Shown here: positions 35,486 through 41,981 of the stretch, piece by piece
Position numbering within the stretch: the stretch's first letter is position 1
Layout: each line of letters begins with the position of its first letter
Source: Janthinobacterium sp.
Lineage (GTDB): Bacteria > Pseudomonadota > Gammaproteobacteria > Burkholderiales > Chitinibacteraceae
Length of the DNA stretch: 41,981 nt
NCBI GenBank assembly: GCA_025360045.1
Contig: JANYCY010000088.1
Coordinates: forward strand, 1 to 41,981
Direction: 5' to 3'
Notes under the pieces: model-generated
Database searches by the model: none
Told to the model about the DNA's origin: nothing
What the model saw: only the letters and a program-made list of their open reading frames with translations
Program-made: the position numbers and the translations under genes

Positions 35486-35495
35486 GCATGGCTTT

Positions 35496-35960
35496 TTACA
35501 AAGCCCCAGCAAAATCCATCTGTCGCCAAGCCTCAAACACCGTGATGGCCACTGCATTGGATAAATTCAAGCTGCGATTGTCCGGCATCATCGGTAGGCG
35601 AATGCGGCGATCTGCCGCAAATTCAGCACGAATTTCTTCAGGTAGGCCGCGTGTTTCTGGGCCGAACACAAAAACGTCACCTTGCTGGTAGATAATGCGG
35701 TCGTGCCGAGTGGAGCCCTTGGTGGTCATGGCAAAAAAGCGTTGCCCTCTTAAAGCGGCTTGGCAATCTGCCCATGATTCATGAATTTTCATGGTAGAAA
35801 ACTCATGATAATCGAGGCCAGCACGGCGCATGCGCTTATCTTCTAGTTCAAAACCAAGCGGTTTGACCAAGTGCAAGCTGCAGCCGGTATTGGCAGCAAG
35901 TCGGATGACATTGCCGGTATTGGGCGGTATTTCTGGCTGGAATAAGACAATATGGAACAT
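35496..35960 (-). CDS. trmL: tRNA (cytidine(34)-2'-O)-methyltransferase TrmL
   Basis: 154-residue SPOUT methyltransferase, the normal TrmL length, that 2'-O-methylates the wobble base of tRNA-Leu species. Diagnostic segments are FQPEIPPNTGNVIRLAANTG near the start, LVKPLGFELEDKRMRRAGLDY, FGPETRGLP and the C-terminal knot LPMMPDNRSLNLSNAVAITVFEAWRQ. It is transcribed alone on the minus strand, converging on oppF, with a repeat-derived hairpin at its 3' end. Start ATG (MFHIVLFQPEI) has no rival. Confidence 0.96.
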   Translation of the reverse strand: MFHIVLFQPEIPPNTGNVIRLAANTGCSLHLVKPLGFELEDKRMRRAGLDYHEFSTMKIHESWADCQAALRGQRFFAMTTKGSTRHDRIIYQQGDVFVFGPETRGLPEEIRAEFAADRRIRLPMMPDNRSLNLSNAVAITVFEAWRQMDFAGAL

Positions 35961-36051
35961 AGTTTAGCTGACAGGTGGCAGGCGAAACGCCTTGTATTAA
36001 ACAGATAGAAACCCAGAATAAAACAACATAGTTTATTTTGTTGGGGGAGCG

Positions 36052-36414
36052 ATGGAATTGATTCAAAAAGAAATATTACTAGCCGCGGTGCATATGGCTG
36101 TTTTAGATAATTTGCCCGCAGATGAGACGGTTGCTGTCGTTTTTAGAGCGATCGACCACGAGATGATGGGGGATGACGGCCGATCTTTCAACCCCGCGCG
36201 GATCACGGGCGTAGGATCGGCGATTTATGCGGCGATGTTTGATTATCCCTTTGAGTTATTAGAAGTGCCGGGTGAGGGTTTTGTGTGGCAGGCAAAAATA
36301 CCAAAGCATGGGTTCAGTACTCCCTTTGAAATGCTGCTTAATAAAGGAAAATCAATGGTTGAGAAATGCCGGAAAGAACAAAAAGCTCAGCAAGTTATGC
36401 AAAAACATTGTTGA
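36052..36414 (+). CDS. Hypothetical protein, 120 residues
   Basis: I do not recognise a family. The protein is soluble-looking, without signal peptide or membrane segment, with an acidic first half (DNLPADETVAVVFRAIDHEMMGDDGR) and a basic C-terminal helix (MLLNKGKSMVEKCRKEQKAQQVMQK). The start ATG is preceded by GGGGGAGCG, a good ribosome site, and codon use resembles the neighbours, so it is probably expressed. It is divergent from trmL and its stop lies 16 bases before the second palindromic element, which suggests the element landed right at its 3' end. Confidence 0.65.
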   Translation: MELIQKEILLAAVHMAVLDNLPADETVAVVFRAIDHEMMGDDGRSFNPARITGVGSAIYAAMFDYPFELLEVPGEGFVWQAKIPKHGFSTPFEMLLNKGKSMVEKCRKEQKAQQVMQKHC

Positions 36415-36430
36415 GCTAGCCCAAGCGGCT

Positions 36431-36593
36431 AGCAGCCTGCCGGACTTAAGACTGATCTACTGCGGAAAAGCCGAGTTTGGCCATATTTCACGTATTTTTT
36501 CGTTAAATAGCTAGCTATTCGCCTCAAAAACACATGAAATCTGTCTCAAACCGGTCTTTCCCTCGCTACGATCGCTTAAACCCAACAGGCTGC
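36431..36593 (-). repeat. Palindromic dispersed element, copy 2 (inverted)
   Basis: The reverse complement aligns with 5789-5953 along its whole length at roughly 90% identity by eye. Terminal repeats are AGCAGCCTGCCGGACTTAAG (36431-36450) and ...CAACAGGCTGC at the far end, more diverged than in copy 1. Shared interior landmarks are GACCGGTTTGAGACAGATTTCATG, broken here into shorter blocks by a few substitutions, and GAAATATGGCCAAA. It lies between a small unknown gene and purU. Confidence 0.85.
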
Positions 36594-36662
36594 GAGTGGA
36601 GATCTGCCGCTTTTGTGAGTGTTGCTGTTAGAATTAGGAATAGATTTTACTAGAGCCACTGA

Positions 36663-37514
36663 ATGAATACCGCAACACTACTGATTAGTTGTCCAGATCG
36701 AAAAGGTTTATCTGCTGCGATTGCCAATTTTCTGTATACCTATAACGCCAATATTGTTCACGCCGATCAGCATCAAGATGAAACAGAGAATCTGTTTTTG
36801 ATGCGCGTTGAGTGGGATGTTACCGATTTCACTTTGGATATGAGTGCATTTGCTTCGGCGTTTCAGCCGATTGCCGATCGCTTCCAAATGACATGGTCGG
36901 TCGCGCTAGCTGCTTGCCGCCCTAAGGTGGCTATTTTTGTTTCTAAATACGATCATTGCTTGGTTGATTTATTGCATCGGCATAAAAGTGGTGAGCTACG
37001 CTGTGACATTCCCTTGATTATTTCTAATCATGAAGATTGCCGTGGTTTGGCTGATTACTATGGCATTCCCTATCATGTGATTGCCGTTACAAAAGACAAT
37101 AAAGCCGAATCAGAACAAGCTCAGCGTGAATTGCTGGCGGCCAATCAAATTGATTTGATTGTGCTTGCACGATATATGCAAGTATTAAGTCACGAATTCA
37201 CCGCGTCTTATCCGCAGCGGGTGATTAATATTCATCATTCATTCTTGCCTGCATTCGAAGGCGCCAAGCCTTATCACCGCGCCTTTGCGCGTGGGGTTAA
37301 ATTGATTGGTGCAACCAGCCATTATGTGACGGAAGTATTAGATGATGGACCCATTATCGAACAAGACGTCATGCGTATTTCTCATCGCGATGATATTGAT
37401 ATGCTGATTCAGAAAGGCCGTGATTTAGAAAGAATGGTGCTTTCCCGTGCAGTGCGTGCCCATCTTGAAAATCGGATTTTGGTCTATTCAAAGAAAACGG
37501 TCATCTTTTCTTGA
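36663..37514 (+). CDS. purU: Formyltetrahydrofolate deformylase
   Basis: 283 residues. It hydrolyses 10-formyl-THF to formate and THF, balancing one-carbon pools and supplying formate for purine synthesis. An N-terminal ACT domain (about 1-80; LLISCPDRKGLSAAIANFLYTYNANIVHADQHQD) is followed by a formyltransferase domain. Motifs are VAIFVSKYDHCLVDLL, the catalytic INIHHSFLPAFEGAKPYHRAF and GATSHYVTEVLDDGPIIEQD, with the Asn-His-Asp catalytic set present. Length is typical. The second palindromic element lies 70 bases upstream; a terminator follows. Confidence 0.97.
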   Translation: MNTATLLISCPDRKGLSAAIANFLYTYNANIVHADQHQDETENLFLMRVEWDVTDFTLDMSAFASAFQPIADRFQMTWSVALAACRPKVAIFVSKYDHCLVDLLHRHKSGELRCDIPLIISNHEDCRGLADYYGIPYHVIAVTKDNKAESEQAQRELLAANQIDLIVLARYMQVLSHEFTASYPQRVINIHHSFLPAFEGAKPYHRAFARGVKLIGATSHYVTEVLDDGPIIEQDVMRISHRDDIDMLIQKGRDLERMVLSRAVRAHLENRILVYSKKTVIFS

Positions 37515-37530
37515 GTTTTATTTGTAATAT

Positions 37531-37580
37531 AAAAGCCGCCATTGATTGTTTTTGTATAAAATCGAAGGCGGCTTTTGTTT
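37531..37580 (+). terminator. Terminator after purU
   Basis: A perfect 10-bp stem AAAAGCCGCC/GGCGGCTTTT (37531-37540, 37567-37576) with a long 26-base loop continues into TTTTGTTTG. It probably ends purU transcripts before the gsp genes. Confidence 0.75.
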
Positions 37581-37662
37581 GTTTTCGTAATTGCCTTGAT
37601 TAATCATAAAAAATAATAAAAATGAACCTCTGTTTCACCTATCACTTTTTGGATACTTACCA

Positions 37663-38859
37663 ATGACGGCTTTTCGCTATCGTGCAGTTAACGAGGATGG
37701 CAAGGCTGCGCGTGGCGTGATTGAAGCAGAAACGTCGCGCTTAGCCAAGGGCTTGCTGCGATCGCAGGGCCTGTGGGTTTCTGAGCTAGAAGAAATCGCC
37801 TCGCTGGGTGCAAAAGGTGAGCGCAGCTTAGGGACTGCGAAGCTTTCCTTGCTGACGCGCCAGCTGGCGACCTTGCTGGATGCGGGCTTGCCGATAGAGC
37901 AGGCACTCTCCGTGCTCATCGAGCAAAGCGAAGTCGAGCGGGAAAAGCATTTGGTTGCGGCGCTAAGAAGTGAAATTCTGGCCGGATCATCCTTTTCCCA
38001 AGCGCTTACCCGCCACCCCCGCGTGTTTCCCGAGCTGTATCGCACCATTGTTAGCGCCGGTGAAGAATCCGGCAAAGCCGCTGCCGTGATGCAGCGTTTG
38101 GCGGATTACTTAGAATCACGCGCGGCTTTGGCCTCCAAAGTGGGGCTGGCGTTTATTTACCCAGCGGTGGTGATGTTTGTTTCGGCCTTGGTGATTGTGG
38201 GGCTGTTGACTTGGGTTGTGCCGCAGATGGTGACGGTGTTTCAAAGTGCCAAACAAACGCTACCGCTGCTCACCCGATTATTGCTTTGGGCTAGCCAATT
38301 TGTGCGCGACTGGGGGCTGATTTTCTTTGTGCTACTAGCGGTTGCTTCGGGGGCGGGCTGGCATGCGCTTAAAAAGCAAGCGGTAAGGCGGCAGTTTGAT
38401 GCATGGCGCTTGAAATTGCCCTTGATTGGGCGCTTTGAGCGCACGGCCAATACGGCGCAGCTTGCATCCACCTTGGCAATTTTGGTAGGGAGTGGCGTGC
38501 CGCTCTTGAGTGCTTTGCAGGCCGTGAGCGGCGTATTGGGCAGCTTACCCTTGCGCGATGCAGTGGCCGAAGCCGCAAAGCAAGTGCGTGAAGGGATGAC
38601 GCTATCGCGCGCGCTGGCTGCAAGCAAAATGTTTCCGCCGGTGCTGATTCATTTGATTGGCAGTGGAGAGGCAACGGGCCGCTTGGAGCATATGCTGGAA
38701 AAAGCCGCTGCGCAGCAAACACAAGAATTAGAAAATCGGGTGTCTACATTTACAGGCCTACTTGGCCCGCTGATGGTGTTATTAATGGGCGGCGTGGTGC
38801 TTGTGATTGTATTGGCGATTTTATTACCTGTTTTTGAAATGAATCAATTGGTTAAATAA
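37663..38859 (+). CDS. gspF: Type II secretion inner-membrane platform protein GspF
   Basis: 398 residues, normal GspF length. Two homologous cytoplasmic helical domains, each followed by membrane helices. The first has LSLLTRQLATLLDAGLPIEQALSVLIEQ and the second ERTANTAQLASTLAILVGSGVPLLSALQAVSG, with helices at about 168-192, 220-238 and 370-392. N-terminus TAFRYRAVNEDGKAARGVIEAE matches GspF rather than PilC. It couples the GspE ATPase to pseudopilus assembly. gspE and gspD are not in the window, so the genes are split. The start ATG has no clear ribosome site. Confidence 0.95.
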   Translation: MTAFRYRAVNEDGKAARGVIEAETSRLAKGLLRSQGLWVSELEEIASLGAKGERSLGTAKLSLLTRQLATLLDAGLPIEQALSVLIEQSEVEREKHLVAALRSEILAGSSFSQALTRHPRVFPELYRTIVSAGEESGKAAAVMQRLADYLESRAALASKVGLAFIYPAVVMFVSALVIVGLLTWVVPQMVTVFQSAKQTLPLLTRLLLWASQFVRDWGLIFFVLLAVASGAGWHALKKQAVRRQFDAWRLKLPLIGRFERTANTAQLASTLAILVGSGVPLLSALQAVSGVLGSLPLRDAVAEAAKQVREGMTLSRALAASKMFPPVLIHLIGSGEATGRLEHMLEKAAAQQTQELENRVSTFTGLLGPLMVLLMGGVVLVIVLAILLPVFEMNQLVK

Positions 38860-38906
38860 AAGGCTAATTACTCAAGGTAATGGCTTCATATAAAGGGGAG
38901 TATTAA

Positions 38907-39332
38907 ATGAAACGCAAGCAAGGCGGTTTTACGCTGATTGAAATTTTGGTGGTGATTACCATTTTGGCTATTTTGGGCGCTTTGGTGGTGCCTAAAATCA
39001 TGAATCGCCCGAATGAGGCACGCGTTGTGGCGGCCAAGCAAGATATTCGTTCGGTGGTGCAGGCATTAAAACTCTATAAGCTGGATAACGGCCGCTACCC
39101 AAGCACCGAGCAAGGCTTAAAAGCGCTGATTGAAAAACCAAGTGCAGCGCCTGTGCCTAATAATTGGAAAACCGGTGGTTATTTAGAAAAGCTGCCGAAA
39201 GACCCTTGGGCTAGCGATTATCTCTATCTTAGCCCCGGTATCAAGGGTGAAATTGATGTGATGAGCTACGGTGCAGACGGCCAGCAGGGTGGTGAAGGCA
39301 CAGATGCAGATATTGGCTCTTGGGATAACTAA
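38907..39332 (+). CDS. gspG: Type II secretion major pseudopilin GspG
   Basis: 141 residues. Short prepilin leader MKRKQGG cleaved before [25 protein letters not shown] by GspO/PilD, with the conserved Glu5. The mature domain has the calcium-loop C-terminus typical of the major pseudopilin ([52 protein letters not shown]). It forms the body of the periplasmic pseudopilus. RBS AAAGGGGAG lies eight bases before the ATG. It begins the tight gspG-H-I-J-K run. Confidence 0.97.
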   Translation: MKRKQGGFTLIEILVVITILAILGALVVPKIMNRPNEARVVAAKQDIRSVVQALKLYKLDNGRYPSTEQGLKALIEKPSAAPVPNNWKTGGYLEKLPKDPWASDYLYLSPGIKGEIDVMSYGADGQQGGEGTDADIGSWDN

Positions 39333-39858
39333 GTTGTTTGATACCCCACGTCTGCCAGCGCTGCGTCAGCTTGGTTTTACCCTGATCGAAATCCTTGTGG
39401 TGCTTTCTATTATTGGCATCATTATGGGTTTGGCCGTGGTGCGTCTGGATTTATCAGATGGGCAAAGAGTGGAGCGTGAAGCCAGCCGCCTTGCCTCTTT
39501 GTTTGAATCAGCGCGAGACGAGGCCATTACGGGCGGGCAGGCGATTGCTTGGTCTTCCGATGGTCTCGGCTATCAGTTTTGGCTGCAAGATGCGCAAAAT
39601 AATTGGCAATCGATCGCCTCCCATGATTTATTGAGTCCGCGCGTTCTTGAAGAGGTGCGAATTGAAGGCTTTGCTGTGAACTTGCGCGAGCAGCGCTTGG
39701 GGGAGCGTTTGGTGTTTGAGCCTTCGGGGGTGAATGCGCCTTTTAGCTTGCAGCTGCGTTTAAATAATAGCCGTTTAGAATTACAAGGTGATGTGATGGG
39801 GCGAGTAGAAGTGCACCAGCCTGATGCCTCGGCGCCTGCGGCCTTGCCTCATGCGTAA
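39304..39858 (+). CDS. gspH: Type II secretion minor pseudopilin GspH
   Basis: 184 residues from this start. The prepilin cleavage motif is [26 protein letters not shown] with Glu5; the globular domain is about 70-184. The start is uncertain. ATG at 39304 has GAAGG five bases upstream and gives a 24-residue leader overlapping gspG by 29 bases. TTG at 39334, right after the gspG stop, would give a more usual 14-residue leader but lacks a ribosome site. The protein caps or links the pseudopilus with GspI, J and K. Its stop overlaps the gspI start. Confidence 0.85.
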   Translation: MQILALGITKLFDTPRLPALRQLGFTLIEILVVLSIIGIIMGLAVVRLDLSDGQRVEREASRLASLFESARDEAITGGQAIAWSSDGLGYQFWLQDAQNNWQSIASHDLLSPRVLEEVRIEGFAVNLREQRLGERLVFEPSGVNAPFSLQLRLNNSRLELQGDVMGRVEVHQPDASAPAALPHA

Positions 39859-40222
39859 AAATGCGGGTTTTACCTTGATCGAAGTGCTGGTTGCGCTGGC
39901 GGTGATTGCCATTGCCATGGGCGCAGCAATGAAGGCCACTTTAGCGAGCACCAATAACGCTATTGAGTTAAAAAGCCGTACCGCAGCAGGCTGGGTGGCG
40001 CAGAACCGCTTAAACGAGTTGGCTGCCTTGGGCGCATGGCCGGACATTGGCTCCACGACCGGAAAAGAGTCGCAAGCGGGTATGGATTTTACATGGAGCG
40101 TAGAAACGGGCGGCTCGCCCAACCGCAGCTTTCGTCGTATCGAAATAAAAGTTTTTTCTGCCGACGACAATCAGCACGCGGCGGCTACTCTGGTTAGCTA
40201 TCTTGCTCATGTTCCCCATTAA
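39851..40222 (+). CDS. gspI: Type II secretion minor pseudopilin GspI
   Basis: 123 residues, close to the family length. Leader MRKNAG, then FTLIEVLVALAVIAIAMGAAMKATLAS with Glu5 and the following AAGWVAQNRLNELAALGAWP, highly typical of GspI. I start at the ATG at 39851 inside the last codons of gspH (ATGCGTAA), giving translational coupling; the frame is open 27 bases further upstream but that would give an unusually long leader. GspI, J and K form the trimeric pseudopilus tip. Confidence 0.93.
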   Translation: MRKNAGFTLIEVLVALAVIAIAMGAAMKATLASTNNAIELKSRTAAGWVAQNRLNELAALGAWPDIGSTTGKESQAGMDFTWSVETGGSPNRSFRRIEIKVFSADDNQHAAATLVSYLAHVPH

Positions 40223-40223
40223 A

Positions 40224-40808
40224 ATGCTCAGACCCAAACAAGCTGGCTTTACCCTGCTGGAAATCTTAATCGCGCTGGCGGTGTTTAGCGTGGTGACGCT
40301 GATTTCTTATAAGGGGCTGGAGTCGGTGGCGCAAACGCGAACGGCTTTGGATGCTGAGGCCAAGCGTTGGCGAGATTTATCCCTTGTGTTTGATCGCATG
40401 GAAGAAGACGTGAGCCAAACGGTAGATCGGCTTTGGCGCGATCAGGGCGGGGCCGAGCAGCCAGCGATGCGTGGCACTAATAAGCCCGAGCGCAGGGATG
40501 ATCAGCCGCTGGAATTGATTCGTTTGGATCGTAAGCGGGATGCTTTACATGTGGCCTATCGGTTGAGAGATGCCCGTTTAGAGCTGCTGCTCTGGAACGC
40601 GCTTGATCTGGCTCCGCGTGAAGAGCCACAAGTGCATGTTCTACTTGAAAATATCCGTGGTTTTGAAGTGACCTTTTTAGATACGGCCAACCAATGGCAG
40701 CCCAGCTGGCCCCCCGCTGGCAATAATAAAGTGCCGCCGCGTGGCGTAAAAGTGAAGCTTACACTTGGCGATGACAGCACCGTAGAAAGGATTTACACCC
40801 TGCCATGA
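40224..40808 (+). CDS. gspJ: Type II secretion minor pseudopilin GspJ
   Basis: 194 residues. Prepilin leader MLRPKQAG, then FTLLEILIALAVFSVVTLISYKGLESV with Glu5. RWRDLSLVFDRMEEDVSQTVDR and the C-terminal PPRGVKVKLTLGDDSTVERIYTLP fit GspJ. The ATG at 40224 directly follows the gspI stop; an ATG at 40209 within gspI is an alternative. No clear ribosome site is present, consistent with coupled translation. It overlaps gspK by four bases. Confidence 0.93.
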   Translation: MLRPKQAGFTLLEILIALAVFSVVTLISYKGLESVAQTRTALDAEAKRWRDLSLVFDRMEEDVSQTVDRLWRDQGGAEQPAMRGTNKPERRDDQPLELIRLDRKRDALHVAYRLRDARLELLLWNALDLAPREEPQVHVLLENIRGFEVTFLDTANQWQPSWPPAGNNKVPPRGVKVKLTLGDDSTVERIYTLP

Positions 40809-41725
40809 TGCGCAAACAAAAAGGCGTTGCCATCATTACCGCCGTGCTGACGGCGGCCTTGGTGACCACTCTCGCCGTGGCGATTGCTTGGCGTCAGCAG
40901 CTATGGTTTCGGCAACTAGAAAATCAATTTGATCTGGCCGAAGCGCGCGGCATTGCGCGTGCTTCGATTAATCTGGCGCGGCTCACTTTGCGAGACGACG
41001 CCCGTAATAATCAAATTGATCATCAGCTTGAACCATGGAATATTCCGATTCCGGCGATTCCGGTAGAAACGGGGCGGGTTGGTGGGCGTTTATTAGAGCA
41101 GCAGGGGCGTTTTAATTTAAATAATGTGGTGCAAAATGGGGTGCTGAATGAGGCGAGTTTTGCTGCATTCCAACGCCTATTGCAAACGCTGGGCTTGCCG
41201 CAGGATATCGCCAATGCGCTGGTGGATTGGCAAGATGCAGATAGCCTGACGCGCTATCCGGGCGGGGCAGAAGATGTTGAGTATTTGGCGATGCCTGATG
41301 CTTATCGAGCCGCAAACCGTGCGCTGTTAGATATCCAAGGCTTATCACGAATCCGCGGCTTTAGCCCCGAAGTGATTGCCAAGCTAGAGCCATTGGTCAG
41401 CGTCTTGCCACAGGCCACCCCCGTGAATGTCAACTTTGCGGGGCCTGAAGTATTGGCCGCAATCATCCCGGGCTTGTCGGTGTCTGCCGCGCAGGGTGTG
41501 GTCGCGGCACGCTCTGGTAAGTATTTCAAAAGTATTGAAGAATTTAAGCTGGCACTGCCTCAAACATTGCAAGCGACGGTGTCGCTGGATGCCGTTTCTA
41601 TTCAAAGTCGATACTTTATCAGCGAAGTGGACGCGCATTTTGGTCGAGTGAATATGAGCTTTCAAGCGCTATTAGAGCGTAAAGGCGATCAAATACCACG
41701 GATTGTTTGGTTGAGAAGGCGTTAG
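40805..41725 (+). CDS. gspK: Type II secretion minor pseudopilin GspK
   Basis: 306 residues, slightly short for GspK. N-terminal MMRKQKG|VAIITAVLTAALVTTLAVAIAWRQQ lacks the Glu5 of other pseudopilins, which is the known GspK exception at the pseudopilus tip. Also GRFNLNNVVQNG, LVDWQDADSLTRYPGGAEDVEY and the two helix-hairpin-helix-like segments (FAGPEVLAAIIPGLS, GKYFKSIEEF) are characteristic. The start overlaps gspJ (ATGA). In most T2SS operons gspL and gspM follow; here a P-loop gene fragment and an IS follow instead. Confidence 0.94.
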   Translation: MMRKQKGVAIITAVLTAALVTTLAVAIAWRQQLWFRQLENQFDLAEARGIARASINLARLTLRDDARNNQIDHQLEPWNIPIPAIPVETGRVGGRLLEQQGRFNLNNVVQNGVLNEASFAAFQRLLQTLGLPQDIANALVDWQDADSLTRYPGGAEDVEYLAMPDAYRAANRALLDIQGLSRIRGFSPEVIAKLEPLVSVLPQATPVNVNFAGPEVLAAIIPGLSVSAAQGVVAARSGKYFKSIEEFKLALPQTLQATVSLDAVSIQSRYFISEVDAHFGRVNMSFQALLERKGDQIPRIVWLRRR

Positions 41726-41739
41726 ATGCGAGTGAAATT

Positions 41740-41883
41740 ATGGAAGCCATGCAAAAAAAACTGGTTGTGGTTGGTGGTCCTAATGGCAGTGGGAAATCAA
41801 CCTTTGCGGATGAGTACGTTCATTTATATTCGCTTAAATACTTAGGGAAGGTCTGCACAAACTCACCGCAGATGTATTTTTAA
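41740..41883 (+). pseudogene. Zeta-toxin/AAA-type P-loop kinase gene, truncated by an IS
   Basis: From ATG 41740 (or 41749) the frame reads MQKKLVVVGGPNGSGKSTFADEYVHLYSLKYL, with a Walker A GGPNGSGKST close to the N-terminus, as in the zeta-toxin-like predicted kinases (COG4185 group). At 41846 the sequence enters the IS end, and the frame runs on only 12 codons to a stop at 41883. About 35 native residues remain of a protein normally near 200. Without the rest, I cannot tell whether it was a toxin, a housekeeping kinase or an orphan. It begins 14 bases after gspK. Confidence 0.7.
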
Positions 41884-41981
41884 TTTAAATACACTACTTT
41901 TTTTATTTAAAACGTACAATCCTGCATTAAATTGCATTTTTTTTAAAATTTCAGCGCTACTTCCCTTTTATTTCCATATTT
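41846..41981 (+). mobile_element. End of an IS5-type insertion sequence (right copy, partial)
   Basis: These 136 bases are identical to the reverse complement of positions 1-136. The element begins GGAAGGTCTGCACAAAC directly after TTAG (41842-41845), a YTAR target. It interrupts the P-loop gene and runs off the window. As both window ends show the same end of the element, there are two copies facing away from each other. No transposase codons are visible. Confidence 0.65.

Overview
This window looks like a chromosomal segment of a betaproteobacterium of the order Neisseriales (Chromobacteriaceae-like, e.g. the Chromobacterium/Iodobacter neighbourhood). I infer this from gene content and order (ndk-rlmN-pilW-rodZ-ispG-hisS-yfgM-bamB-der-hfq-hflX-hflK-hflC-DUF2065-hisZ-purA) and from protein style; no database search was possible. 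Both ends of the window carry the same 136-bp sequence in opposite orientation. Each copy begins GGAAGGTCTGCACAAAC and abuts TTAG, as expected for the outer ends of two copies of one IS5-type insertion sequence. The window is therefore probably a contig bounded by two IS copies.

Region by region. (1) 1-4.4 kb, minus strand: a TonB-dependent outer-membrane receptor behind a leader that encodes a 21-residue peptide with tandem Cys-Cys-Arg-Arg codons, followed by two mutually exclusive hairpins, one of them terminator-like; then rdgC. (2) 4.6-9.2 kb: a ferric-iron ABC importer fbpA, fbpB, fbpC. Its three genes have been pushed apart by a terminator, a 165-bp palindromic dispersed element and a family of 9-bp (CTCTGTGTT) repeat elements. 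(3) 9.2-10.8 kb: three GNAT acetyltransferase genes, the third broken by a frameshift. (4) 10.8-27.9 kb: a SPOR-domain envelope protein, then a long co-directional housekeeping run: nucleotide metabolism (ndk, purA), 23S rRNA methylation (rlmN), pilus and cell-shape factors (pilW, rodZ), isoprenoid synthesis (ispG), histidyl-tRNA synthetase (hisS) and HisZ, outer-membrane and secretion quality control (yfgM, bamB), GTPases (der, hflX), the RNA chaperone hfq and the membrane protease regulators hflK/hflC. (5) 27.9-35.4 kb: a porin followed by a complete oligopeptide ABC importer oppABCDF. The roughly 700-bp leader in front of the porin holds two NtrC-like boxes and a sigma-54-like -24/-12 element, which suggests nitrogen-starvation control of peptide scavenging. 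(6) 35.5-37.5 kb: trmL, a small unknown gene, a second inverted copy of the 165-bp palindrome, and purU. (7) 37.6-41.7 kb: the type II secretion genes gspF-G-H-I-J-K. The cluster stops at gspK; a zeta-toxin/kinase-like P-loop gene follows and is cut by the right-hand IS copy.

Most protein calls are standard families recognised by motif and length. The less ordinary content is regulatory and repetitive: the Cys-Cys-Arg-Arg leader attenuator, the NtrC/sigma-54 arrangement, and the repeat elements that have dismembered the fbp operon and sit directly against the fbpB start codon.
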